This document shows positions 1 through 6,978 of a stretch of DNA of 64,000 bases, one piece after another. The stretch covers positions 1 through 64,000 of IMG/VR virus record IMGVR_UViG_3300032304_000721; one strand, given 5' to 3'. The position numbers were made by a program, and so were the translations under genes. Within the stretch, counting starts at the first letter, position 1, and each line of letters opens with the position of its first letter. Below the pieces are notes generated by a model. The model saw nothing but the letters and a program-made list of their open reading frames with translations. It searched no databases and had not been told where the DNA came from. The stretch comes from a virus.

Positions 1-192
1 GCGGATAATGGTAAAATGTGTTTTAAAACACACGATGACTTTGTGGCTCGCAGCAGCCGAGTATGGTTAGAGAATCGCAACGGTGTATATCAGGTGTATC
101 CTAAGTGGCACGGCCATCGTCGAGTAGATCCACACGAATTCACACTAGTTAAACTCAAAGCCAAAACAATCAAGTGGTGGACAGGTGAGTAA
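1..192 (+). CDS. C-terminal end of an unrecognised protein (partial)
   Basis: An open frame enters from the left edge and ends in TAA at 190-192, giving the last 63 residues of a protein. The tail is rich in basic and aromatic residues (…KAKTIKWWTGE). The next gene starts at GTG 185 inside this one, an 8-base overlap of the kind used throughout this genome, which supports it as a real coding end. No domain is recognised and the start lies outside the window. Confidence 0.6.
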   Translation, partial: ADNGKMCFKTHDDFVARSSRVWLENRNGVYQVYPKWHGHRRVDPHEFTLVKLKAKTIKWWTGE

Positions 193-460
193 GGACGAAT
201 ACTATTCAAGCACAGCCGCTAGGTTAGATACCATTATAGGCGGTGATACCACACACTTCTTACGCTTACAACGAGTCAAGAATGAATATGATGAACTTGC
301 CCGTGCTGTACTTGTTGGGCAAGGGTTTTTAACATTCTACGACTATGTTAAAGAATATTATGGCGTCAAACTTGCATTTGATGGCGAGGACGTTAGTTTA
401 GATTACATTGTCGTTGATGAAAAGAAATACACTGTATTCCTGTTAAAGTTTGATCGATAA
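185..460 (+). CDS. Small phage protein of unknown function (91 aa)
   Basis: This short protein begins with GTG at 185, overlapping the stop of the upstream gene by 8 bases. No signal peptide, membrane segment or known domain is visible. Its last residues (DEKKYTVFLLKFDR) resemble the ends of the next two small proteins (DAVMFRLKFA and HTFFVLKYLNN). This suggests three related small genes in tandem sharing a C-terminal strand of the form F-x-LK plus an aromatic residue. Small proteins with such endings are common in T4-like phages, and their role is unknown. The coding call rests on the tight overlaps and shared ending. Confidence 0.6.
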   Translation: MSKDEYYSSTAARLDTIIGGDTTHFLRLQRVKNEYDELARAVLVGQGFLTFYDYVKEYYGVKLAFDGEDVSLDYIVVDEKKYTVFLLKFDR

Positions 461-461
461 A

Positions 462-686
462 ATGATTGACCGTAATCCCAGATTAGCTATTCCTGTAAAA
501 ACCTACACTCACTACTCCGAATGTGAGCCTTGGTGTTTGGCCAATGTAGGAGCATGGAATGAAGATTGGTGGAAAGACTTTCAAGATATGGCCATTAGTA
601 TAACTCTTGGAGAAGGAACTCAACCTGATTGTTATTGGTTTCATCGAGAACAAGATGCCGTAATGTTTAGATTAAAATTTGCATGA
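462..686 (+). CDS. Small tryptophan-rich phage protein of unknown function (74 aa)
   Basis: The frame is open from a TTG at 450, but ATG 462, just after the previous stop, is the more natural start and gives 74 residues. The protein is rich in tryptophan (ECEPWCLANVGAWNEDWW near the middle) and ends DAVMFRLKFA, like its two neighbours. It overlaps the next gene by an ATGA (ATG at 683, stop TGA at 684-686), indicating translational coupling. No family is recognised with certainty. It appears to belong to the same tandem group of small phage proteins. Confidence 0.6.
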   Translation: MIDRNPRLAIPVKTYTHYSECEPWCLANVGAWNEDWWKDFQDMAISITLGEGTQPDCYWFHREQDAVMFRLKFA

Positions 687-985
687 AGATCACCGTTAAA
701 AAGAATCTAATCATATTTCATAGTGTACGTGAGTTCGAAGAACTACATCATAGCTTGTTACAAGAACACGGCCGTGCTACCATGTTGGTAAGCTGGCGTA
801 TGAAACGTGAACTAGGGTTTACTATACGTCATCATAAAGGGCTTGTACCACACGATGAATCCGAATGGGCAGTAATGAAATCCGAAGGATGGAATCATCG
901 TTATCATTATGAAGATCAAGTGCATCTGGACTTCTATAACGAAGCTCAACATACGTTTTTTGTGCTTAAATACCTAAATAATTAA
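683..985 (+). CDS. Small phage protein of unknown function (100 aa)
   Basis: The ATG at 683 overlaps the preceding stop (ATGA). The 100-residue product is basic near the N-terminus (MKITVKKN) and ends HTFFVLKYLNN, matching the endings of the two genes before it. No enzyme motif is seen. It is the last gene before a strong sigma70-like promoter at 989-1017, so the three small genes probably form the end of an upstream transcription unit. Confidence 0.6.
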   Translation: MKITVKKNLIIFHSVREFEELHHSLLQEHGRATMLVSWRMKRELGFTIRHHKGLVPHDESEWAVMKSEGWNHRYHYEDQVHLDFYNEAQHTFFVLKYLNN

Positions 986-988
986 TGG

Positions 989-1017
989 TTGACCGTAAAT
1001 TCCATTCGTAGTATAAT
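989..1017 (+). promoter_or_regulatory. Sigma70-type promoter for the metallopeptidase/VWA gene
   Basis: TTGACC at 989-994 and TATAAT at 1012-1017 are separated by 17 bases, the optimal spacing for host sigma70. A leader of about 22 bases with a weak AGGA near 1036 precedes ATG 1046. The sequence lies in the only gap between the small genes and the VWA gene. Confidence 0.75.
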
Positions 1018-1045
1018 AGTTGTATAGTTAATAATTAGGACACGT

Positions 1046-2338
1046 ATGAGCACAGCCACTACAGCAAATAAAAAAGAATCCGACAAGTTCAAGGACCTGT
1101 GTGGCCCTACAGACGCCAAATTGGATCGTGAAATTCGTGAAAAATTGATCACTGCCCGTGTGGGCCTATTACTCCGTGCCAGCTTCTTTGGCAACTTGGC
1201 CACTCGTCTCAAGTTGGTCAATGCCGACGAATGGTGCCCTACTGCCGCAACAGACGGGCGTAATTTTTACTACAATAGTCGTTTCGTAGACATGCTTAAA
1301 CCCAAAGAGATCGAGTTCTTGTTTGGACACGAGGTCCTTCATTGTGTGTATGATCACTTTGGTCGTCGTGGTGATCGTGATCCGCAATTGTTTAACATTG
1401 CTAATGACTTCTGTGTCAACGGTGACTTGAAGAAACATCGTGTAGGCGAATTTATCACTACCGTTCCTTGCCTGTATGATCACAAGTACGAAGGCATGAG
1501 CTCAGAAGAGATCTATGACATCTTGTACGAAAACGCTGAAAAAATTGACATTGGCAGTTTGATTGACAAGATGCTAGACGAGCATTTGGATGGTGAAGGT
1601 CAAGACGGTGACGGCGATGAAGAGGGTGAGCAGGGCAAAAAAGGTGGCAAGGGTCGTCCCAAATTGAGTGCAGAAGAGCGTCAAAAGATCAAAGATGAGA
1701 TCAAAGAAGCTGTGCTAGCGGCCGCAGCGGCCAGTGATGGCGCAGGTAACTTGCCAGCAGGAGTTAAACGTATCATTGAAGATATGACTGCACCCAAGAT
1801 GAACTGGCGTGAGTTGTTGCGTATGCAATTAGAAAGCACTATCAAGAGTGACTATACTTGGATGCGTAATAGCCGTAGAGGCTGGCACATGGATGCCGTT
1901 ATGCCAGGTATGAAGTTGGATCCAATGATTGATATTGCTGTCAGTATCGATGCGTCAGGATCAATGGGTGCTCGAATGCTTAAAGATTTCCTAAGTGAAG
2001 TGGCAGGTATCATGGAACAATTTCCTAACTATCGCATCCATGTACTGAGCTTTGATACACAGGTTTACAATCCGCAACAGTTTGATTCAGAGAACTTGGA
2101 TGATATCACTGGCTACGAAATTATGGGTGGTGGTGGTACAGACTTTGATTGCGTATTTGAATACTTTAAGGCTAACGAAATCGAACCCAAGCGTCATATC
2201 ATGTTCACAGACGGTTACCCAAATGGTTCGTGGGGTGACGAGCAGTATTGCGACACGGTGTTTATCATGCACGGTACTACCAGCATTGTTCCACCATTTG
2301 GTCAATATGCTTACTACGAAGAGGAAAGTAAACACTAA
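1046..2338 (+). CDS. Putative metallopeptidase with VWA domain
   Basis: A 430-aa two-part protein. Residues 95-99 read HEVLH, a zincin HExxH motif inside a DUF2201-like N-terminal domain. After an acidic, lysine-rich linker (about residues 185-215) comes a von Willebrand factor A-like domain whose metal-binding site begins DASGSM at about 302-307, with a later GGGGTDF and TDGYP. This pairing is known in bacteria and phages, usually beside a MoxR-type AAA+ ATPase. No such ATPase is in the window, though one could lie upstream. The role in phages is not established; protein remodelling or proteolysis is an inference. The gene has its own sigma70-like promoter and its stop overlaps the next ATG by one base. 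Confidence 0.85.
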   Translation: MSTATTANKKESDKFKDLCGPTDAKLDREIREKLITARVGLLLRASFFGNLATRLKLVNADEWCPTAATDGRNFYYNSRFVDMLKPKEIEFLFGHEVLHCVYDHFGRRGDRDPQLFNIANDFCVNGDLKKHRVGEFITTVPCLYDHKYEGMSSEEIYDILYENAEKIDIGSLIDKMLDEHLDGEGQDGDGDEEGEQGKKGGKGRPKLSAEERQKIKDEIKEAVLAAAAASDGAGNLPAGVKRIIEDMTAPKMNWRELLRMQLESTIKSDYTWMRNSRRGWHMDAVMPGMKLDPMIDIAVSIDASGSMGARMLKDFLSEVAGIMEQFPNYRIHVLSFDTQVYNPQQFDSENLDDITGYEIMGGGGTDFDCVFEYFKANEIEPKRHIMFTDGYPNGSWGDEQYCDTVFIMHGTTSIVPPFGQYAYYEEESKH

Positions 2339-2523
2339 TGATTAAAGGATTCGAGCACGTGGGTACGGATCATAAATGTAATGTATGTGCTTGTAAGTTT
2401 ACCGAAGATGAAGGTGGTGTACTAGGATACTTTGGTATCTTGCCTGTGGCATTTTGCCCAACTTGTTATAGCAGCATGGTAGATATGGTAAGTCAGGATT
2501 TAGAGATAGGAATAGAAGAATGA
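2338..2523 (+). CDS. Small zinc-ribbon-like protein (61 aa)
   Basis: The ATG at 2338 shares a base with the stop of the VWA gene. Two CxxC pairs are visible, CNVC (with a further cysteine, CACKF) near the N-terminus and CPTC in the second half, separated by a glycine-rich stretch (EGGVLGYFGI). This is the layout of a small zinc ribbon, and similar small proteins are common in T4-like phages. The exact role is unknown: nucleic-acid or protein binding is possible. The stop overlaps the next start (ATGA at 2520-2523). Confidence 0.65.
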   Translation: MIKGFEHVGTDHKCNVCACKFTEDEGGVLGYFGILPVAFCPTCYSSMVDMVSQDLEIGIEE

Positions 2524-2687
2524 ATCGATTCAGATCATGGTATCAAAAAAATGTTACAGAAATTAGTTGGTTCGTAATTGGTATTCTGGTTGCCGCTGGA
2601 GCAGAAAAATTTAGTCAAGGTGATTTTGATGCGGCACTAGTTTTTTGGGCTATTGCCTTTGCCAACTACTACTTAAACCGTAGATAA
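2520..2687 (+). CDS. Small single-pass membrane protein (55 aa)
   Basis: ATG 2520 overlaps the preceding TGA as ATGA, and the frame runs to TAA 2685-2687. The product starts MNRFRSWYQ and carries one hydrophobic stretch around residues 17-27 (WFVIGILVAAG). A second aromatic, moderately hydrophobic stretch follows near residues 38-52. It is likely a small inner-membrane protein. It is the last gene before a clear terminator at 2707, closing the transcription unit that begins at the 989 promoter. Function unknown. Confidence 0.6.
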   Translation: MNRFRSWYQKNVTEISWFVIGILVAAGAEKFSQGDFDAALVFWAIAFANYYLNRR

Positions 2688-2706
2688 CTGTCAATCAGTT
2701 TAGCCG

Positions 2707-2735
2707 AAACACCCCTAAATGGGGTGTTTTTTGTT
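2707..2735 (+). terminator. Rho-independent terminator
   Basis: AAACACCCC (2707-2715) pairs perfectly with GGGGTGTTT (2721-2729) around a TAAAT loop and is followed by a run of T. It lies 19 bases after the 55-aa gene and ends the VWA transcription unit. Confidence 0.9.
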
Positions 2736-2764
2736 CGAAAAATAAATTAAGTACCTATATTAGT

Positions 2765-2772
2765 CGTAAATA
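2765..2772 (+). promoter_or_regulatory. Possible late-type promoter motif CGTAAATA
   Basis: CGTAAATA lies 5 bases before ATG 2778 and shares the TAAATA core of the T4 late promoter (TATAAATA). No convincing sigma70 -35 is found at the right distance. A new transcription unit must start here because a terminator lies just upstream. An alternative is TTGTTC at 2731 with TATATT at 2756, at a poor 19-base spacing. Confidence 0.3.
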
Positions 2773-2777
2773 TCTAT

Positions 2778-2987
2778 ATGGACAATACACAAATCACAAT
2801 TGCAGATCTTGACACAATTAAAAATATCATTGATCTTGCCAGCACACGCGGTGCATTCCGTGGTGCAGAACTTACACAGGTAGGAGTGGTCTATGACAAA
2901 CTCACTGTATTTTTAGAAGCAGTAATAGCTCAGGCGAAAGCCCAAGAAGCATCAAACGCTGAAGCCGGCGAAACTCAAGGAGAATAA
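2778..2987 (+). CDS. Conserved-looking small phage protein (69 aa)
   Basis: This acidic 69-residue protein is probably helical, with a core (IDLASTRGAFRGAELTQVG) of a kind I associate with unannotated T4-like cyanophage proteins. The tail is alanine- and glutamate-rich. It is the first gene after the 2707 terminator. It is followed one base later by the 253-aa gene, so the two are probably co-transcribed. No catalytic motif is visible and the function is unknown. Confidence 0.6.
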   Translation: MDNTQITIADLDTIKNIIDLASTRGAFRGAELTQVGVVYDKLTVFLEAVIAQAKAQEASNAEAGETQGE

Positions 2988-2988
2988 C

Positions 2989-3750
2989 ATGGCATTTATG
3001 AAACACGTAGGTAAACACGGAGACCGTAAAGTCTGTATCCTGTTCCGTCAGGTTCCAGGTGAAGATCACATGTGCTTGGTCATCTATCCAGATACATTAC
3101 ATGCACACTGGCAGGACTCAATCCAGAAGGCATTAGAAAGCGACGTGGCACAACAAAGCGAAGAGCTTGCTGATGCGTTACATCGTAGTTACTTGCCAGA
3201 TGGTCGTCCTGTGTTAGAAACACTGCACCAAGAGCGCATGATTAAGAAACTTCGCACTAGTGATATCATTGTAACTCCAACCCCAGATGCTAAGATTCGG
3301 TTGGATGAACTTAACAAAATGCTGAACGAAATGAAGCAGGGCGAAGCTGCTATCAAGAAGATGGCCGAGAATGATGCTAGCCGTGGTATGGTTGCTCCAG
3401 ACGTTAAACGTGCTGCCGAAGCTGCTTACAAGGCACAGCAAGTTGCTGCCGCAAATCCAGGCATGGTTGTGCCTCCAACATTGACAGCTGGACAAGACGG
3501 TGCCCTAAGTGATCGTGACATTGCCGCCAACATGTTGGCACAGGCCAAGGCCATGGAAGTCAATGCCAGAAATATGGTAGCTGAGGCTGCTAGAATGAAG
3601 AAAGATGCAGAACGTATGGATCCTACAGTGTCAGCTCGAGCCGTAGCACCAAATGTACAATCTGATGCTCCAGTTGCGGAAGCGCCTAAACGTCGCGGCC
3701 GTGGTCCTAACAAACCCAAGACTGTGGCGGCAGATGCAACACACGGATGA
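2989..3750 (+). CDS. Phage protein of unknown function with helical, basic tail (253 aa)
   Basis: The N-terminal 90 or so residues look like a compact domain (MAFMKHVGKHGDRKV, then CLVIYPDTL). The second half is long and helical, rich in alanine, methionine and lysine, and ends in a basic proline-rich tail (PKRRGRGPNKPK) that could bind nucleic acid. The N-terminus resembles unannotated T4-like phage proteins, but I cannot assign a function. The ATG follows the previous stop by one base, and the 3' end overlaps the next gene by 17 bases (ATG at 3734). Confidence 0.65.
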   Translation: MAFMKHVGKHGDRKVCILFRQVPGEDHMCLVIYPDTLHAHWQDSIQKALESDVAQQSEELADALHRSYLPDGRPVLETLHQERMIKKLRTSDIIVTPTPDAKIRLDELNKMLNEMKQGEAAIKKMAENDASRGMVAPDVKRAAEAAYKAQQVAAANPGMVVPPTLTAGQDGALSDRDIAANMLAQAKAMEVNARNMVAEAARMKKDAERMDPTVSARAVAPNVQSDAPVAEAPKRRGRGPNKPKTVAADATHG

Positions 3751-4036
3751 TTTCTTAACCCAATGGGAACACATTCTTGCTGACGTAAACAAAACTGATG
3801 TTCCCTTAGAATGTATCAAGAAAGTTGTAATTAAACTTGCAGGTGGTAAACAAAAAACTATCAACGTTCATACCTTGTTAAAGCAAGGGCTGGACCTGGC
3901 AGAAGTTGAACAAATGCTCACTAGATTTTTCAGTGAACGTGATCACGAAATTCGTGATGTAGACTTTGTGGTAGACGTCTCTGCTGTAGCAAATCTTGTA
4001 CAACCCGAAACCGACAAACTGTTAGGAAAAATTTGA
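3734..4036 (+). CDS. Conserved T4-like phage protein of unknown function (100 aa)
   Basis: The frame is open from 3653, but ATG 3734 (MQHTDDFLTQWEHIL) is the likely start because it gives the usual small overlap with the upstream gene. The protein has a basic middle (KKVVIKLAGGKQKTINVHTL) and ends VQPETDKLLGKI. A similar layout, with a lysine-rich strand followed by an acidic region and a PxTDKLL ending, occurs in conserved cyanophage proteins without known function. Its stop TGA overlaps the TTG start of thyX. Confidence 0.6.
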   Translation: MQHTDDFLTQWEHILADVNKTDVPLECIKKVVIKLAGGKQKTINVHTLLKQGLDLAEVEQMLTRFFSERDHEIRDVDFVVDVSAVANLVQPETDKLLGKI

Positions 4037-4710
4037 AAGTCACACTAGTTTCGTCGAGCCAACCTAGCGCAGAATTAGCAGCCCAGGGCATAGTGAATGC
4101 CCAAGAGTTGGTTGCGTTCTGCGCTAGAGTTAGCAATCCAGCTAACCAAACCAATACAGACACCAGCGAAAAGCTCATTCGCTATCTCATTAAGCACCGG
4201 CACTGGAGCCCATTAGAAATGGTAAGTGCCTGTTTAGAAATTGAAACCACTCGCGATATTGCAAGACAAATCTTGCGTCATCGTAGCTTTAGTTTTCAGG
4301 AGTTTAGTCAGCGTTACGCTGTAGCAGACTTGGGTTGGGAACTCAAAGAAACCAGATTGCAAGATACTAAAAATAGACAGAATAGTATTGCACTCAGCGG
4401 ACTGACTGTTAAAGAACAAAACTTAATCGAGCAGTGGAAGGTCAAGCAAGAGCAACTGATACAGGATGCCGAACATGCTTACGATTGGGCTATTACTAAC
4501 GGAATTGCCAAGGAACAAGCTAGGGCTGTGCTACCAGAAGGGCTTACTGTGAGTAGGCTATATATGCAAGGCACACTTCGTAGCTGGTTACACTATATTG
4601 AATTGCGTAATGGCCCAGAAACACAAAAAGAACATAGACAAGTTGCACATGCTTGTGCTACGGCATTGGAAACTATCTTCCCAATGGTCTCTGAATTTCT
4701 TGTAAAATAA
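4033..4710 (+). CDS. thyX: Flavin-dependent thymidylate synthase ThyX
   Basis: ThyX makes dTMP from dUMP using methylene-tetrahydrofolate and FAD/NADPH, supplying thymidine for phage DNA synthesis. The diagnostic RHRx7S motif is intact at residues 82-92 (RHR, then S92), followed by QRY. The 225-residue length is normal for the family. A C-terminal substrate-binding region is also visible (AKEQARAVLPEGLT). The start is TTG 4033, overlapping the previous stop as TTGA, with AGGA a few bases upstream. ThyX genes are common in T4-like marine phages. Confidence 0.95.
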   Translation: MKVTLVSSSQPSAELAAQGIVNAQELVAFCARVSNPANQTNTDTSEKLIRYLIKHRHWSPLEMVSACLEIETTRDIARQILRHRSFSFQEFSQRYAVADLGWELKETRLQDTKNRQNSIALSGLTVKEQNLIEQWKVKQEQLIQDAEHAYDWAITNGIAKEQARAVLPEGLTVSRLYMQGTLRSWLHYIELRNGPETQKEHRQVAHACATALETIFPMVSEFLVK

Positions 4711-4734
4711 CTGCTGACCTGTTATAATAACAGT
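4700..4734 (+). promoter_or_regulatory. Sigma70-type promoter with palindrome over the -10 box
   Basis: TTGTAA (4700-4705) and TATAAT (4723-4728) are 17 bases apart. The -10 box lies inside a perfect inverted repeat, CTGTTA-TAA-TAACAG (4719-4733), which could be an operator. ATG 4735 is 7 bases after the -10, at the expected start of transcription, so the mRNA may be leaderless. Confidence 0.6.
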
Positions 4735-4974
4735 ATGCAGAAAATCAACTTCCATTCTTTTAGTATGGGTGATGTAGAAGATCCAGAACTCTATGCCGCA
4801 CAACCGTTATATGAGTGGCAACAAACAGACCAGGGCCAATGGGTAATGAAGCATTGTTCTGACCCAAGATACATTGTACGACCCGATGATCATAATTGGG
4901 GACATAAAATCATTGTCTACGGCGAAATAGAAGATCAATTGGCAACCGAATACTTACTAAAGTGGGGAAAATGA
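4735..4974 (+). CDS. Small phage protein of unknown function (79 aa)
   Basis: The protein reads MQKINFHSFSMGDVEDPELY at its start and ends EYLLKWGK. Both ends resemble small unannotated proteins of T4-like marine phages, and the ending is like that of the three small genes at 185-985. A central tryptophan-rich stretch (YEWQQTDQGQWVM) is notable. It sits directly behind a promoter whose predicted start site coincides with the ATG. Its stop overlaps the ATG of the sugar epimerase (ATGA at 4971-4974), so the promoter probably drives that gene as well. Confidence 0.65.
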   Translation: MQKINFHSFSMGDVEDPELYAAQPLYEWQQTDQGQWVMKHCSDPRYIVRPDDHNWGHKIIVYGEIEDQLATEYLLKWGK

Positions 4975-5939
4975 AAATACTTATAACAGGTGGACTAGGA
5001 CTTATCGGACACAATGTAACTGCCAAGTTAGAAGCAAAAGAACACGAAGTTGTTATTGTGGATACACAAACCAACTATGGCATCATTCCGCAAGATGAAC
5101 TTGACTACTTGCTAGCAGAGCGTCGTAAAAAGATCGCCACAGATAGAATTTATCGCATTGATATTGCTGATCGCGACGGCATTAACTGGGTCGTGCGTGA
5201 GCATAAACCCGATGTTGTTATACACATGGCCAGTTTTCCTAGACAGAAAGTAGTCAACGCCAATCCTGCATGGGGTGCGCAAGTTATGATGGAAGGCTTA
5301 ATTAATGTTCTAGAAAGTGCTAAGGCACACCGAGTAGAACGTGTCGTTTATATTAGTAGCTCAATGGTATACGGCGACTTTGAAGATCAAGTCACCGAAG
5401 ACAGCGAGTGTAATCCAATTGGACAGTATGGTATTATGAAACTTGCTGGAGAACACCTGGTTAAAGATTATCATCGACGCGGTGCCTTTGACTACATCGT
5501 TATTCGTCCCAGTGCTGTATACGGCCCGCTTGATGTTGAAGATAGAGTTGTTGCCAAGTTTATGTTAGCTGCCATGCGTGGTGAAACTCTCAAGGTAAAT
5601 GGTGCAGAAGAAACACTGGACTTTACTTACGTGGAGGATGCCGCTGACGGTATTGTATCGGCTACCACACGTATCATGAGTGCCAATCGTATATATAATA
5701 TTACAAAATCACATTCAGTGACTCTGTTAGAGGCCGCAGAAATGATTGTTCGAATTGTAGGCAAAGGTACTGTTGAAGTTAGAGATAAAGATGCAGACTT
5801 TCCTAGTCGAGGTGCATTAGATATTGATCGTGCTAGAGTTATTCTTGGATACGATCCCAAAATTGATGTTGAAGAAGGTTTCCAAAGGTATTATGAATGG
5901 CTTAAAAATTCCGTTTACTGGTCTCAAAAAACAGTATAA
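4971..5939 (+). CDS. NAD-dependent nucleotide-sugar epimerase/dehydratase
   Basis: This is an extended short-chain dehydrogenase of the GalE/RmlB type, acting on an NDP-sugar with bound NAD. Counting from ATG 4971 (322 aa), the NAD-binding motif GGLGLIG is at residues 7-13. A serine cluster (YISSSMVYG) lies near 127-135, the catalytic YGIMK is at 153-157, and a typical RPSAVYGP follows. The ATG overlaps the previous stop (ATGA); an in-frame GTG at 4962 is less likely. Its end overlaps the aminotransferase gene by 47 bases, and the pair suggests synthesis of an amino-sugar nucleotide. The exact sugar cannot be read from sequence. Confidence 0.9.
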   Translation: MKILITGGLGLIGHNVTAKLEAKEHEVVIVDTQTNYGIIPQDELDYLLAERRKKIATDRIYRIDIADRDGINWVVREHKPDVVIHMASFPRQKVVNANPAWGAQVMMEGLINVLESAKAHRVERVVYISSSMVYGDFEDQVTEDSECNPIGQYGIMKLAGEHLVKDYHRRGAFDYIVIRPSAVYGPLDVEDRVVAKFMLAAMRGETLKVNGAEETLDFTYVEDAADGIVSATTRIMSANRIYNITKSHSVTLLEAAEMIVRIVGKGTVEVRDKDADFPSRGALDIDRARVILGYDPKIDVEEGFQRYYEWLKNSVYWSQKTV

Positions 5940-6978
5940 CACGTTACGCACAGAGATATTAGATGTCACAGATGAAGTATTACGTTCTGGACAACTCATG
6001 GCGGGCAATTATACATTAGAGTTTGAAAACTGGCTGGCTCGAAAGAATCATAGCAAATATGCTATAACTTGTCATTCAGGCAGTCAAGCCTTAGAAATAA
6101 TAGCCGAATTTTATCGTGGACAAAGTAGTACAAATCCACCCAGAGTAGTTGTACCCGCAATGACCTATGTGGCCACAGCCAATGCATTTATTCGTGCAGG
6201 CTGGACGGTATATATTGCTGATACCGACACACATGGACTATTAAACAAAAACAAGATACCACACGACCTAAGTGTACAGGCCACTGTGTTGGTTGGATTA
6301 TATGGTGCCGCGGTAAATGCTGATCGTTTCTGGGGCACAGATTTAATCATAGAAGATGGTGCTCAACATTGGTTAAGCAACAACTCGAATAGAATAGGCA
6401 ATGCCACTGCTGTCAGCTTTGATCCTATGAAAAACTTAAATGCCTACGGTAATGGCGGTGCTGTTGTGACTGATGACATGGACCTGTTGGAGTTTGCTAG
6501 AGAGTGGACAAACAATGGAAAGCCTGCTCATACTAACATAGGAACAAATAGTAGAATGAGTGAAACAGAATCGGCTCAGATGTTAATCAAAACACGATAC
6601 ATTGACGCTTGGCAAGCTCGACGTAAAAGCATTGCATTATATTGGATGGGTCGTTTAAAGAACTCAGGTATTAGAAGTTTAATTGATAATAATAATTTTG
6701 AAACTCACTGCTATCATAAATTTGTTATTGATACAGATAGTCGAGATATATTATCGCAAAATTTAAATATAAAAGGCATTGAAACTCGTGTACATTATAA
6801 ACAACCGTTACACGAGTTACCTGCTTACGCAGATTATACCGGACCAGATATATTAAGTGTTGCCAGTAGTTTAAGTCGCAGAGTATTAAGTTTACCCTTA
6901 TATCCTGAATTAACTGACTTAGAAGTAGAATACGTTATTGATTCGGTATTAGATTCCGCTTTAACAAAGCATAACTAG
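5893..6978 (+). CDS. DegT/DnrJ/EryC1/StrS-type sugar aminotransferase
   Basis: A PLP-dependent aminotransferase that would convert a keto NDP-sugar to an amino sugar. ATG 5893 has AAAGG a few bases upstream and gives 361 residues, normal for the family; the frame itself is open from 5824. Visible features are HSGSQALE (substrate/PLP phosphate region, about 61-68), EDGAQ (D155, pyridine nitrogen), and SFDPMKNLNAYGNGG, with Lys180 the expected Schiff-base lysine. It overlaps the epimerase upstream, implying coupled expression. Its 3' end overlaps the convergent 677-aa gene by 44 bases (6935-6978). The product sugar is unknown. Confidence 0.9.
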   Translation: MNGLKIPFTGLKKQYNTLRTEILDVTDEVLRSGQLMAGNYTLEFENWLARKNHSKYAITCHSGSQALEIIAEFYRGQSSTNPPRVVVPAMTYVATANAFIRAGWTVYIADTDTHGLLNKNKIPHDLSVQATVLVGLYGAAVNADRFWGTDLIIEDGAQHWLSNNSNRIGNATAVSFDPMKNLNAYGNGGAVVTDDMDLLEFAREWTNNGKPAHTNIGTNSRMSETESAQMLIKTRYIDAWQARRKSIALYWMGRLKNSGIRSLIDNNNFETHCYHKFVIDTDSRDILSQNLNIKGIETRVHYKQPLHELPAYADYTGPDILSVASSLSRRVLSLPLYPELTDLEVEYVIDSVLDSALTKHN

